Shown here piece after piece: positions 36,465 to 49,739 of a stretch of 64,000 bases of DNA. The stretch is taken from NCBI RefSeq assembly GCF_905475395.1, contig NC_058338.1, positions 5,780,935 to 5,844,934 of the forward strand. The letters are read 5' to 3'. The notes beneath the pieces were generated by a model. It saw only the letters and a program-made list of their open reading frames with translations, ran no database searches and had not been told where the DNA came from. This DNA is from Chrysoperla carnea. Its lineage: Eukaryota > Arthropoda > Insecta > Neuroptera > Chrysopidae. The first letter of the stretch is position 1, and each line of letters starts with the position of its first letter. The position numbers and the translations under genes are program-made.

Positions 36465-39400
36465 TTAACTTGTAGCACTCAGCGCTTCTAATAAGGCCTG
36501 TTGTTGTTCTGCATTCATTGTGGCTAAACATCCTTGGAACAGTTGTTCGTTTCTCTGTGTAATGAAAACAAAAAAAAATCAAAATTTAAAGCTCACTCAA
36601 TAGCACAAATTAAAAAAAACTACGAATCAAATAAAAAAAGTTTGAAAACATTTTTTGCTTGTAAGCCAATGATTCCCAAAGTGGACCATATGGACCCCGC
36701 AAGGCGTCCACAATCATCTACAAGGAGTCAGAGGAAAAAAATTGGAGGGTCTGTGAGATGTAAACGGGGGTCCACGATCGCATCTAAGCAGGTTGCGACT
36801 TTCATTTTCACTTTCTATTAATGAAAAAACTCACGCAAAAAGATAGTTTTTTGTGCTTAATTTTAACCTGAAAACATAACGACCAACGACGACTATTTAT
36901 CAACTAATTTGTTCATCAACAAATTAGTTGATAATTTGTCACAGATAAACTGCCAGGAAGATGACGTTTTAACTTACGTTCTAGATTTATATGTCCTCTA
37001 TGCAGACTTTGAAATAAGGTTTGAGGATGTTATAAATATGGTAATACCACAATGAATAATCAAGGTACACCTTAGAAACGTGAGGTAGCAATTTTGGCTT
37101 CAAAAAGATATACCTGTAGCTTATCCCGCTTACAAAATGATCAACTTACAAATCTTTCCAAGAGTATCATTTATTCTTAAACATATCCTTTGTAGGAAAG
37201 TAATACCTCGATAATAAACAAGTTTTTACTCCAATTCGAGCTTGGCCGATTTTCGACTGGCTGTGACCAAAACCTTATTTGAACCTCCTCCTTTTTTGTT
37301 TGAAGTCGGTTAATAATTATAATTTCATCATTTGTAAATTGAAATTATTAGCGTGGATTTAAAAAAAAAAACTATTATTGACTGAGTTGGGTTTTGAACG
37401 CAGGTTAAAATTCATTCAGTTCAGTGCTTTTTTCCCACCCCAAAAGTGTTTAACGAGCCTAAAGAAGTTTTCACATACCTGAATATAACGAATAATATTA
37501 CATATTCGTTTTGAAACATCTAATTTAGAATGGATTGCTTCTTTTTGAAAGGCTGTTGCAAATATTTTCAATAAATGTGGTATATTCGCATTATCTGGCC
37601 CTAATACAATTGTATTATTTTCTTCAATTAAATCACAGAGATATCCATAAACATGTGGTGCTTCATCTTCATCCTCAAACACTGGTAACCAACTTAACCA
37701 ATGCGGTAATATATCATTCACATTTATCACACCACTATTATATTTTAATATTTTTGTTACCGCTGATATAGCATTCTCTGTTGGATTGATATTCTCCATT
37801 TTTTTACTTTCTGGATCATTGATTACTTTTATTAATATTGGTATTACTTCAATTAAATGTTGTGAGAAATGTTCACCACCATATTGTCCTAACACACCAA
37901 GACCATAGGCTGCAGCTTGTCGTACATCACCCGATTTATCTGTTGCATATGCAATCAATGGACGTAAAAAGATTGCTTCGTATTTAACACAAGCCGGGCC
38001 AGTGAATTCGATAACATCATCAAATATACATAGACCCCACTGATGATCCGACCATGGTCGTTCAGGTTCTAATAATTGTGCAAATAATGGACATATTTGA
38101 TCAAAGAATGGTAGAAAATCTGTTTTATAGGTGGAGAAGAGTGAATGAACTATATCGGCAATTTTGGATAGGGTGTAAATATCTTGATTATCTTCGTCTT
38201 CCAATTGTTCTTCAACTACTTCGTCATAATCTTCGTCTAAACGTTTTTCATGTCTTTGAACATCCCGATCGAAGTGTTCTTTCATCAAACGATGAATAAT
38301 ACGTAGTAATTCATGCATGGAATCTTCATTCAAACATCCAGCACCGAGTGTTTCAATACATTTAGCTAACGAATGCATTAGTTCAAATTTCACTTCGGAT
38401 TCTGGTTCGGTATCGATTGCTTTTAATAAGTCAGGACAGATAAAATTCCACATATTTGCTAAATATTGCGGACCTTTGATTTTTGCACAATCTAATAAAT
38501 AGGGAAGTGATTCAGCCGCAGCAGTTCGGACACCATCATGGAAATAAAATTTCAACATAGGTACCATTAATCGAACAACATCTTCAGCGTAATCAGCAAA
38601 TCCTTCTTTTAATTCACGCGCATAACATACTAACATTTCACAAGCGGATGCTTTATCTTCAAGTCCAGCTGTGCGCACTCCAAAGTTTTGTTGTTCTCCC
38701 AACGATACAAATTGCCAATCAACATCACCTTCGACACCTTCCATATCTTCGTTATCTAATAAAGCAACTTCGGGTTTCATTGATGCGGTACGCATTACTG
38801 GGCCCATTACTAGAGGTAAATATTGTTCGAATTGTTTGCCCAATATTTTACATATTCGTGCCCAAGCTGATATTAAGTAGCTAGTTTGAGGATCATCGTC
38901 AGCTAGTTCGCCTTCTGTATGTGTTTTTAATAGCATGTCCATAATTTCACCAGCATCACGCATAAATTTTTCTGAACCCACAGCTAGACCAATCAATGAT
39001 ATACATTCAATTGTTTTGCCACGTAACATTTTTAATTCCTCAGTGTTCGCATTTTGAATAATGTATTTCAAACATGGTATGAGGCGATCGTAATATGTTA
39101 CGAACTCTTTCTCAGATGTGTCAGCCACTGATGCAATTGTTGTCACCACTTGTTCCAAAACAAGTTTTGTTCCTCGCTGTACAAGCTACAATAAAATCGA
39201 AACAAAAGTGTTAAAAGATATTTTTAACGCAATACAATACAAATCGGAACTGTCATTGAGGACTCCTGAGTAAAAACATTCATTGATGCAACCACAGAAT
39301 ATAGTTTTTAATGGAAAGAAATTTGTGATATTGTTCGAGACATGCTAGAATGGAGAGTAGCTGTAAAATTTGATTGAAAGAACTTTGAACTCACCTCATT

Positions 39401-42400
39401 AAATTTAGCAGTTAATATTGCTTCTAATTTTTGCATAATAGCATCCAAATAAGGTGTTAAAATATTTTTTGGACAATCCTCCGAAAAGTTAACTAGAGCA
39501 GCGCCAGCATGTGCCTGCACACGTGGATTTGCATTATCATCTAACACCATAAGAAGACCAGGAACAATTTTATCATGAAATTTCTTTTCAAATATTGGTG
39601 CAAAATCTGTGGACATTTGACCAATTGCATTACAAGCAGCATAACGGACTCGTGGATGCTGTAATAAATAACAAATAGACCATAAAAAAACTAATAAAAT
39701 TTCTTTGAAATGTGATTAAGTCTTACAGGATCGCATAAAAATTTCAGAACAGCATCCATAATTTGACCTAACATTGCTTCCATTTGTTTGTGACATCCTT
39801 CTCCGATAGCACTTACAGCCATTAAAGCTGCATGTCTTTGCTTCCAATCATGATTTTGTAACATGGATGGAATAGCTGCCATTACTTGAGGTAATATTGT
39901 TTTTCCGCCTAAGCCACATGAAAGACGATCTAAAGCTGATTCGGCCGCAATGTTATTGCTAAAAAGGAAACAGATAAACAGATTAAAATAAAAAAGATTT
40001 CTGGTTGAGGCGCTAGATTCAATCAGTACTTTGATAATTCATCGTTATAAACGATTTTAAGTTAGTTTGTTTGTACTTACCTATCATTGTCATCTTCAAC
40101 GAGTTCATCACTAACACTCCAATCGTCTTCGTCTTCCAAGTCGGTCATCATTTGTAATATTAATGGTATAAGTGCTTCAACATATTTATTACATACTTTA
40201 CGGACCATTGCTGGTGCTGTTTCAGACATGGTGACCATAACTTCTAATGCCAATTGTCGCCAACTATCCATAATTTCAGTATTACTAAATACTTTCATAC
40301 ATATTTCAAAAACAATATGTAATTGTGGTCGTAAATATTTTGGTGTACATTCGGCCATGTCAATTAATACTTTTAATAAAGTATCATCATCTTGTTTTTC
40401 GATACTTTCAGTAAGTACTTGTATCATTCCTGAAATTCATTAAAACAATCTTTTGAACTCCCCTTGGATGATTCCAGCTATGGTCTTTAAAAATAGGTTA
40501 GTTAGGTGGTTAAATAGGTGGGACACACTTAGACCATAGGGTCCGTTGTGATACCGTTAATGGGTTGGCCCATCCTCGGCCACTACTCCATGAACCATTC
40601 GGAGCTGTTTAAGATTAGCAGGAGGGCTTTGACGTCGACTGACTTTAGGTCGGAGAGGTCGTCAAAGAGAGGCTGGCTCAAGTAAGCCCATCTCCTCATG
40701 ACAAAAGCTGGGCAGTGACAGAGAAGATGAGACATTGTCTCCTCCTCTTCACCACTGTGACAGCTCCTGCAATAGTCGTAATACACTGCCAGGCCTAAGC
40801 GTTCAGCATGCTTGCCGCCCAGAAAGTGTCCTGTGATAGCCGCAACAACTTTGCGAACAGAGCTAGCTGCCATTTCTGGCAAGCTCGTCGGCTTCACAAT
40901 TTCCTGGAAAGTCCCTGTGTCCCGGTACCCATACCAGGTCTACATTCATTCATTCCGCCAACTCATTTAAGGACATACGGCAGTCCTGTGCTACCTTAGT
41001 GCTAGGTTAGTTAAAAAAGGAGGTTATTACCTGGCAACAGATCCCCAAAATGTTTTAAAATTGGTGTTTCTTTTTCATGTAACAATATAAAGGCACCAGC
41101 TGCTCGTACCGCTTGAAATCGTACCTCATACGTTTGATTTGGCATTAATGATTGTTGTAACATTTGTTTGATCAAATCCAAATAGTTTGCTTGTTGATTA
41201 CCAAACACACCCGGTACAACGGTAAACATACGTAATGCTGAATCTTTCATAGCTGGATTTGTTGAATTCGCACATTGAAATAAGAATAACAGGAATTCAG
41301 GCCATTGATTATTGCCATCATCATCAACTAAATTACGGGCCATTTCAGCAGCAACTTCACATACTTTACGACGCATTGCATCATTTTGTTCCTGTTGTAC
41401 ACAAATTAATACACGCTCTTTTAATTGTGCTTGAGCCTCTGGATTTAATTTTGTGTAGAAGTCACTGAAATCATTTGCAAATAAACGTCGTAATAATACG
41501 GCCGCCATTTGTCGTATTTCTTCTCCCATTTCCACATTTTGAATTGTTTCTAATAAGACTGTTACTTTTATTTCAATTGGTAAATTGTTATATGCTTCCT
41601 GAAAATTAACAACAAAACATTTTCATTGAGAAATATATACGAAGGAATTATAAATCTACACTAGAGGAAACATTTTGATGAAATCAGGAATTCAAGAGGA
41701 AAGATCTGATTAAATTTGCATTTTAAAGACTTTCCTTAAAAAAGCTCCAGGTAAAAAACAAAAATAAAAGCATTTTTTACATAGGTTACTTAGCCGTTGT
41801 CGGAGCTGGTGAGAAATTGACAGTTTTTATGAGATTATGATGTCTACTTTTAAAGCACCTTCAATCTCCATTATGAATGCTTCCATATCCTCTAATTCAC
41901 GGGTTGGTCATGCATCTAATAGGGTCGAATTAGTATGGGTCTGGGTGTTTTTGGTCGTTAAGTTCATCCTGTGATTCACGAATTTACTTTGCAAAAAAAC
42001 CGTAAGAAAATACGGTTTTAATTTTTAAAAAAACTGTTAATTTTTCACTTGCAACAAATTCGTAATTTACGTAAAAATACTTTAAATTGGTTTTTTTCCT
42101 AATGTTCTAGGAGCATTTTTAAGAAAAGTCGCTAAAATACAAAACCCTTTTCTGTTTGTAATGTTTTTAAATTGAAATTGCCCAGCGAAGCAGCGGAAAA
42201 ATAACTGCTAATCAAATGGGCGAATAACTGCTAGTATCTTTATAAATTATTATAGCCTATATACTATTCTGATATATAAGCTATATTACAGTAAAGTTGC
42301 ATTAAAATCCATTCAGTAGTTTTTCCGTGAAAGACTAACAAACATTCATACATTCTCACAAACTTTTGCATTTATAATAATTATATAGGGATTTTTATAT

Positions 42401-43222
42401 AAGCTACATTACTGTAAAGTTGCATTAAAATCCATTTAGTAGTTTTTGCGACAAACTGTCGCATTGAAAATGCAATATTTATTAAAAAAAAAAAAAACAC
42501 CTGTGGATCTGTTTAAAATACTAAAAATTTCCCAGAGCTTTAAGTTCACTATTTAAATTTTAATAAAAGATTATAAATATTAAGGGATAGATTTTATGTA
42601 TTTTAATAAATATATTATTAATTTATATTTGATGTAATTGAATCATAATAGATTTTCATTTTCATTTGGGTCTTTGTTTTACAACGACGACCTTTATCCT
42701 TTATATACAGTAATTAAAAAAATTTTCCGAATCATGATTCATATGCCAAAGTGAATTTGACATTTTCTACAAACCACGAAATCGATACATGTCAGGGATC
42801 TTAGTTAAAAAGTACCGAAAAATTAGCTAAAAAATTACAATTTTTATAAAAACCATGTGGCGTAGTCATGATTTAGCGCCATTTTTAGCACTTCTCAAAT
42901 TACAAATGTCATTCTTACAGGTAACAACAAATTGAAAAATCAACAAAATAATTACATTTTATGAAAATTATAATCGAAAATACTAGGGAAATATATAAAT
43001 TTTTAACATTTATCGTAAATAAGAACCATGCGTTTATGACATACATTGTGTGACGGTACCTTTGATGATACTTTTGTGGGGAGTGTATTACATGGAAATC
43101 TTTGGTGAAACTTTTATCGAAACAAACGAAAATTTGCATACCTCAGCTTGTGATCGAATATCATTGTCAGTGGATAATAATGTGTTCAAAAGTTGACGGA
43201 ACTGCTCCTGGTCCGCATCCAT
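36465..43222 (-). CDS. IPO5: importin-5 (karyopherin beta-3)
   Basis: A nuclear import receptor that carries ribosomal proteins and other cargo through the pore and is released by RanGTP. Exons (minus, from 5'): 43142-43222, 41031-41598, 40081-40429, 39727-39958, 39395-39658, 37479-39185, 36465-36554; every junction keeps frame and the product is 1096 aa, against about 1097 in human IPO5. It is a solenoid of HEAT repeats throughout. Diagnostic stretches include [72 protein letters not shown], the acidic [18 protein letters not shown], and [19 protein letters not shown]. The acidic [18 protein letters not shown] corresponds to the Ran-regulated acidic loop. The short last exon of 30 codons matches the family C terminus. 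The third exon is preceded by a 601-base intron consisting mostly of a LINE fragment. Confidence 0.97.
36555..37478. other. last intron of importin-5 with transposon remnants
   Basis: A stretch at 36670-36790 (CCAATGATTCCCAAAGTGGA onward) resembles the ends of hAT-type elements. At 37285-37316 the text TTTGAAGTCGGTTAAT matches the end of the element at 53343-54063. No coding sequence is supported on the plus strand. Confidence 0.45.
40443..41025 (-). mobile_element. non-LTR retrotransposon (LINE) 3' fragment in importin-5 intron
   Basis: A frame at 40583-40897 encodes a C-terminal LINE tail: [13 protein letters not shown], then [23 protein letters not shown], the Cys/His pattern that ends the polyprotein of many Jockey/R1-type insect LINEs downstream of the RNase H region. 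The ORF ends with a stop followed by a probable 3' UTR. It is 5'-truncated, as LINE insertions usually are, and lies in the same orientation as importin-5, filling most of a 601-base intron. Confidence 0.8.
42190..42470 (+). mobile_element. LINE-like 3' end with internal duplication
   Basis: The sequence GTAAAGTTGCATTAAAATCC occurs at about 42291 and again at about 42414, each followed by an AGTAGTTTTTSCG motif. Such AAATCC(A/G)TTYAGTAGTTTTT tails are typical of RTE/CR1-type retrotransposon 3' ends. It lies in the first intron of importin-5. Confidence 0.5.
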
Positions 43223-46200
43223 GGTCCGTGCACGATTATAAAAAGACTAAATTGTTACCACTACAAAACTAATACAACACGCATTTAGGTATTTTTGGTA
43301 TTTTTTAGTAAATTTATAACAAAAATCTCTAAAAAATAAATATATGATAAAACGCGGTAAATTTAATATATATTGTTTGGGAATTTATTATATCAGAAAT
43401 TTTAAATAAAATGAAATAATTATACTTTTAATATGGTATACTTTTTGATAAATAATTCACTTGCACTTTTTTTTATTTACTAACATAATTAATTGTCGTG
43501 TAATCCTATCTGATTTCATTTTGTTTTATTTATAATTCATTTCTATGAATTCATACCTATATTATTTGTGGGACGAATACTTTGATCTAAATGACTTTTT
43601 TAATTCGAAAAAAAATTCGGGGATTAATTTTTTTTTCTACGTTTTTAATTAACCTTTACAAATGTTTAGAAGTCAAATTTATAAATATATCAAAAGATTC
43701 ATGATTCGTCGTTGATTGTATTTTTCTATGATTCATATGAAGCCTTTGCAGCTATTTTTAATTAGCATTATTAATATATTATGGGTCCGTTGAGACTAAT
43801 GAACCCTTATTTAAAATAAATTTTAGGTGATATTAATAAAATATTTTTAGTAAATAAATTATGTCATACATAATTGAAGTAATATGTGATAATCATTTTG
43901 TTAAGACAAATGTGCATTTTTTAAGTGAGAGCAGAGAGGCAGGCATGTTGAATATGTGTTGAATACATGTCATGATGTTATTAGCTCAGGCCTAAATCTG
44001 GCCTATCACAGACCTCGATTTGACTTAGGCCTGGCCAAACTCTGACCTTGCTGAGGGTTATAATAATAATAATAATAATAGAAGAAATGCATTATCTTCT
44101 GGAATTTCTCTTTCCCAACTACCAGGCAGCTCTTTGCTACTAAGCCTGATATAGTGCTTCAGGATATCTCATCCAAGACTCTGTACGTCATCGAGTTCTC
44201 TGCGCCTGCAGAAACGAACATAGTCACGAAGGAGGAGCAAAAGCAGACTAAATATCTTGATCTCTTACAAGAACTACGACAACTACACCCTGGCTACTCA
44301 GTCAAAATGGTTGTCCTCATTATCGGTAGTCTTGGCGGAATTTGTCCCACTCTCGAGATGAATCTATCTCAAATTCCGGTCTGCAGGTCTCATCTTCGTC
44401 ACCTTATCTCTTCTATGCAGAAGGCTGTTATCATAGGCACCCTTCGTACATTGAGATCGCATCAGACTGTCTTCAAGTAACAGCCCTTAAAGTTTCTTCC
44501 TCCACCTCCAAACTATGGAGAAATTAGTCTAATCCCCCTAATTTTCTATAAACTGAAGCAAATTTCTGAAATTTCCAATACAATCAATATTTTTTTCAAT
44601 TATATTTTAAACAACTGACATTGTTACATTTGGTGAGGGTATAATTGGTACAGGCTCCTAATATGAACATATGTCCAATTTGCACACTATTTTCATATAT
44701 GTTTTTTTTTACTATGTATTTTCACATAAATGATTATATTTTTTAAGTGTAATGACCATTTTAAAATAAGTAGGTAATGTTGCTTCAAACGAATTTTATC
44801 TATAATATACCAAAATTATGGCACAAAAATCAAATTTTAGGTAAATAAAAATCAAAATTTACTTTTTATTTATTATTACACTTCTTAAAACTTTCGCTTG
44901 ATAAATTTAGGTTACCTACACCACCTACCCATAATATGAATCATGTATTCCGTTGAGATTAAAATTTTCTCAAGTGTAGATAATAAAATATGCACTTTAA
45001 TTAATGAAAATGTATGTAATAAATTTCCTATTGCAGATTTTTCAAAATAAGGAAAAACTAGTTTTGATTATTTATATGGTATATCAACAATCAATCAAAT
45101 TTTATATCTGAAAATATTTGTATTAAATTTTAATTTATAAAAAATATTTTGTACACTTTTGACGCCCACTTTTATAAAAATACAAACTTTAATTTATTAG
45201 ATTTATAAAAATCATAGCTTCCTCTTTTGAAATTCGAGAAAACAACATCAAATTTTCCCTGAAAATAATTTAAAATAAAAATATTAAAATATTTTATTCA
45301 TGTAAGCTCATAGTTTCGGGAAAATATTTCTTAGAAAATATTGGAGTTTTAGTCCAGGATCACGTTTTTGAAAAATAGTCATTTTGGGATATCTTTTACA
45401 TACCCCTGTATGTGCCAAACATTCTATGGACTCCCTATTTTAAATATTAGCGCATGAAATCTGTAATAGTACCTCTCATAGTGGCAAAAGTACTACGGAA
45501 GACGGAATTTATTTCTGAGTATTTGTAAGAAGGGGCAAATGAAGTATTCGCTATGCTAGTTTGGGATAAACTGTCTGGTTCCAAACAGCCATATAGAATC
45601 ATCAGAAATTCATTGCGAAAATTGCGACGATTTTCTCTATAAAGCAAGATATTATTAGAAGCGATAAAATATATTTTAACTTTGCTAGTACCTATTAATA
45701 TACTATTAATAATTGTAGGACTTGTGTAACCTTCAGAAGCTAGTGCAGGGAGTCAGATATAGAATGTTTGGATTCTAAACCTAGGATACATCGAACATGA
45801 GACCCACCAATCCCGGTGGAAAAGCTGTGGGTTTCATGCACTGCTACTGATATCGACAGAATCATATATCATCAACTGATTAAAATAGTACCTTCCACTC
45901 TAAGACCTTCCACTCATTTTTTGATTAGTTAACTAAAAAACGAGCCATTAGCCATAATAGATTAAAATGGTACACCCAGTATACTAAAATTTTTGCCTAT
46001 ATTTGTCTTTTTTGTAGGAAACAACTTTCTAAGTTAAAGTGTTATTCTATTTCTTATCATAAATGAGTTAAAGGTGACCTCAGATGCCCTTGAACATGAA
46101 AATAAAGTTCAAGGTGTCGAAAAGACATTCCACTTCAATTTGGATGTTTTTCGATCTGTTATTAATTTATAAATGAAACATATTTCCTTTTATGACCTAA

Positions 46201-46223
46201 TATTTTTGATTTGTTAAATATAG
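43223..46223. other. intergenic; importin-5 promoter side and 5' side of the TBC gene
   Basis: The importin-5 promoter must lie at the low end. The (AAT)n microsatellite at 44059-44079 and a LINE fragment lie in the middle. The missing first exon of the TBC gene, likely fewer than 25 codons and ending with two bases of a split codon, should lie here, but I could not choose among short ATG frames. Confidence 0.45.
44110..44480 (+). mobile_element. non-LTR retrotransposon C-terminal fragment
   Basis: The frame ending at 44480 contains KTLYVIEFSAPAETNIVTKE and then KMVVLIIGSLGGIC and MQKAVIIGTLRTLR. These are features of the C-terminal region of a LINE polyprotein family found in many animals. 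The fragment has no reverse transcriptase and ends in a stop codon with AT-rich DNA beyond. I am unsure of the clade. Confidence 0.6.
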
Positions 46224-48220
46224 TAAAACCGATGAATATGGATTCGAACGTCCTGAAGATTTTGATTATGCAACACTTGAAGAATTCATGTCAATTTACC
46301 TACCAATATTAGCAAGACGTGCAAAAAAATGGTCCAATTTTTTAAAAAAGAATCCTTCGTTACGTCCAAATGCTGCTCTTAAACGATATATACGTAAAGG
46401 TGTTCCAAGTGAACATCGTGGTCGAGTATGGTTGGCAACATCGGGAGCCGATGTGATGCGTGAAAAAAATCAACGACTCTATCAAGAACTATTAAAACAA
46501 CCGTACAACAAAGAAGTAGCTGATACAATACGGATTGATTTACCACGAACGTTTCCAGATAATATTTATTTTCATCAGACACAAGATGTTCAGGATCAAT
46601 TATTTCGTATTTTAATTGCATTTTCGATTCATAATAAGGAAATTGGATATTGCCAGGGAATGAATTACATTGCTGGTAATTTTAAAAATATTATACTTCT
46701 CTTGTGGAAATATTCTAGACAAAAGACTTAAAAAGTCTTACTAATGCAAAACAAAATTTTGCTTGTAACTTCGATGAAACTAAGTATATTCGATAATGTT
46801 AATCCAAAACATACAAAAATCGGGTTCATTTAACGATTGGACGAGTATTTCCCGACATATCACCCCAAATCGTATACCAGAGAGATATCTTGAAGCGATT
46901 TCAATCAATAAAATTCAAAAATTATTAATCCAGGAATCAAATGAACCATATTTTTGTGTTATCAAGTTAAGTTTCGATTATGAATCAATTATCTATATCC
47001 TAGACTATATAAATACGTATTCCGACTGCCATGTAGTCATCATCAGTATGAATTATCTAATCTACCTACTCTTGTATGTTACTCGTTGCAGATCGTCACT
47101 TAAATAACAACGAGTAACACACACAATAAGAGCAATTTACGATTAGCTAATTCATACTGATGATGACTACATGATAGTCTAAATACGTATTTATATAGTA
47201 AAGTTTAGTTCAAAATATCTTAGAATTCTCATCTATTTTCTAATTTTCCAATTTAGTTAGCGGATTCTTACTCAATCAAAACTAATAGTATCCGCATATA
47301 CTTAGTGATTGAATAATTTTTGTTTTCTGTTTTAGGTTTATTACTTCTCGTTACAAAAAATGAAGAAACATCGTTCTGGTTATTTTTAGTTTTAATCGAA
47401 CATCATTTACCCCCTAATTATTATTCAAAAAGTATGCATGGATTAATTACAGATATCAATACGCTGGAACGTCTTGTTGACGCTGTTGATCCACGTATCA
47501 ATCAACATTTTAAAAGTTTGGATGTAACATGGCCAATAGTTGTCACTAAGTGGTTTGTTTGTCTTTTTGTTGAAGTTTTACCAATTGAGGTCAGTTTTAT
47601 CAATTTTTTATATTAATTATGTACTTCGTTGTCGGAATACTTATTATATTTGTTTTATTTTAGACAGTACTTCGAATTTGGGATTGTTTATTTGCAGAAG
47701 GGAATAAAATATTATTCAGGGTATCGTTAACATTAATTAGAAAAAATCGTGATCAACTATTAGCATGTACGGATTTCCCAGCGATTATTACCTGTTTTAG
47801 AAACATGACAAGAGATAAAGAGGTAGTTAATTGCCAACAATTTTTAAAGGTTTGTACAAATTTTTCCATTTTAATTATATAAATATTTATAAAAAGGTAT
47901 TCAGAGCTCAAGCTTAACTTGAAATTTTTATTTCAAGTGCTTTTGTCTGCTAAATGGTGTCAATTTCTATAAAATTTTGGCAAAACAGTCTCTTTGCATT
48001 TGTAGAAGGCATTTAAGATGTGAATCTGTAATAATCTGTGATGTGAATAGATTTTTATCGTTGCTTTTTCAAGGCTCGTGGTTCCTTGAGCCGCGAAAAT
48101 AAAGCTAATATTTAATACTAAATTGTATTTTTTTTTAAATTTCAGAGCATGTTCAAAGAATCTCTAGCACGTAAAACCATTGAAGAATTACGAAAAAATG
48201 TTCCAAACAGAGTCAGTTAG
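46224..48220 (+). CDS. GRTP1-like TBC-domain Rab GAP (partial: first exon not found)
   Basis: A Rab GTPase-activating protein of the growth hormone-regulated TBC protein 1 (TBC1D6) type, acting on membrane traffic. Exons found: 46224-46675, 47336-47589, 47664-47849, 48146-48220, in frame with each other. It starts with DEYGFERPEDFDY, which in human GRTP1 lies at about residue 12, so only a very short exon is missing. The arginine finger (RIDLPRTFPDN) and glutamine finger (GYCQGMNYIAG) of a catalytic TBC domain are both present, followed by TKNEETSFWL, KWFVCLFVEVLPIE and TVLRIWDCLFAEGNKILFRV. The first visible exon begins with the last base of a split codon, so a missing exon must end with two bases of that codon. 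Intron 1 (after IAG) holds a hairpin element. Confidence 0.93.
47000..47200. repeat. hairpin element in TBC-gene intron
   Basis: GACTATATAAATACGTATT on the left is inverted on the right, and CATGTAGTCATCATCAGTAT on the left is inverted as ATACTGATGATGACTACATG on the right. The loop contains a further pair, GTTACTCGTTG/CAACGAGTAAC. It is a foldback/MITE copy without ORF. Confidence 0.7.
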
Positions 48221-48949
48221 CGAAACGTAAATGAATCGAAAATAAGTGATACGTTTAACGACTTATAATAAGTATTTTTTTTTTACTTATACAAAAAAAA
48301 ATTACAACACAATTTTTTTTTAAACATTCCCAACACATAGGTAGCCGATTTTTTTTTTAAATAGATGTGTTTGTCCGGATCACAAATTTAGAAAACTATT
48401 CCTGATATACAAAGGCATTTTTGATAAAATTCTTCCATTATTTATTACTTTATAAAAGTTTGAAAACTTTCAAGTTTTCAAACTGTTTCGAATCAACAAT
48501 AACAATTGTTTTATTTAAATGTTTTTAGATAATTTCTTTTTATCGTTCTAGAAATATCGAACAAAAATTTAGTTCGAAAAGCGTATAAAGCTCTCTAAAA
48601 AATTATATCGAATATTCCGTAAAAATTCGATAATTTATAAAATACTTTAAAAAGGTAATATCAATTTATCGATAAATAATATCGATTCTAATATATTATT
48701 GTTGTTTGTTGATTTAAAAAAAAGTATATTAAGTAATTGTTTACTTATTTGTCAAAACGAAGTGTTCCTGTTACGAATAATTAACTGTTTGATGTCGTTA
48801 AATATTTGAATTTTCAAAACAAAAAAAAATATATAATTCAGCTTCATGAAAATCGTTTAAATGGAAAGAAATTCGCTTAACATCTTAATTATTTTAGTAA
48901 ACTTACTTCTCTTCATTCATTGATAGTAAATGTTTCGTACAAGGTGCCC

Positions 48950-49145
48950 GAGAAAAACTGGATGATATGTCAGGATATCTCCGATGATTTTTTTTTATCA
49001 AAAAAAGGGTAAAATTGAGATCATACACACTATACTTGTACGCCTGTGTAGATATAACTAGATCTTTTATCTCAGTTTTACCATTTTTTTTATTTAAAAA
49101 TCATCGGAGATATCCTAATATATATTACAGTTTTTCTCGGGTGAT
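48950..49145. repeat. hairpin MITE with ~65-bp arms
   Basis: It begins GTGCCCGAGAAAAACTG and ends CAGTTTTTCTCGGGTGATAT. The arms continue with ATATCTCCGATGATTTTT against AAAAATCATCGGAGATAT and GGTAAAATTGAGAT against ATCTCAGTTTTACC. No ORF. Confidence 0.75.
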
Positions 49146-49739
49146 ATCTTTACTAACGGAGGTAACTAATATGCTTGAACATGTTTAACGTTAAAGGTAG
49201 ATATGTGGAAGAATCTACGTCAAATGAGGATCAAACGTACAACCTCGTTCTTTCCGAGCCAGTAGTACTGATTCAACTTAATTTAAAAGTTGCTGAAAAC
49301 AAAATAGTAGAAAAATTGCGCTTATATTAAGGCAGAATTACATTTTTTGTGAATTTCAGTAATGAATTGAAACGATTATCATGAAACTGAATGAATTTGT
49401 AAAAGTATTAATAAAATATTAAAACCCAAAACGTCATTCTAGTCAACAACATAATATTTTGACCAAATGTTGATGTTTAAAATAGCAACAAAAAATAGTC
49501 TTGGTAGTGTCATTTTTAAAATATTAAACAAATTGTAAAAAAAAAAAGTATAATTTTGTTTTATAAAAAAGCAAAATGTGAAAATACATAATAAAAAAGT
49601 GAATCGATTTCTTTATACATTTCTAATCCTTTTTTTATTTTTCGTCCAACCAATTCTGTGCTCATCCTGGCGGGAGGGGGTTCAAACATTTTTCATTATG
49701 TTAGCTCACATTTTATTATGTCAGAATGTGAAGTTTTCA

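Noticed and set aside
36534-36821. Plus-strand ORF near the end of importin-5
   Set aside because: It overlaps the last importin exon on the other strand and a hAT-like remnant; no domain is visible.
37535-37771. ORFs on the plus strand opposite importin-5 exons
   Set aside because: Each lies wholly opposite a well-supported exon of importin-5 and shows no domain.
47320-47616. ORF beginning upstream of TBC exon 2 and running past its donor
   Set aside because: The true exon is the part between AG at 47335 and GT at 47590; the ends are intron read-through.
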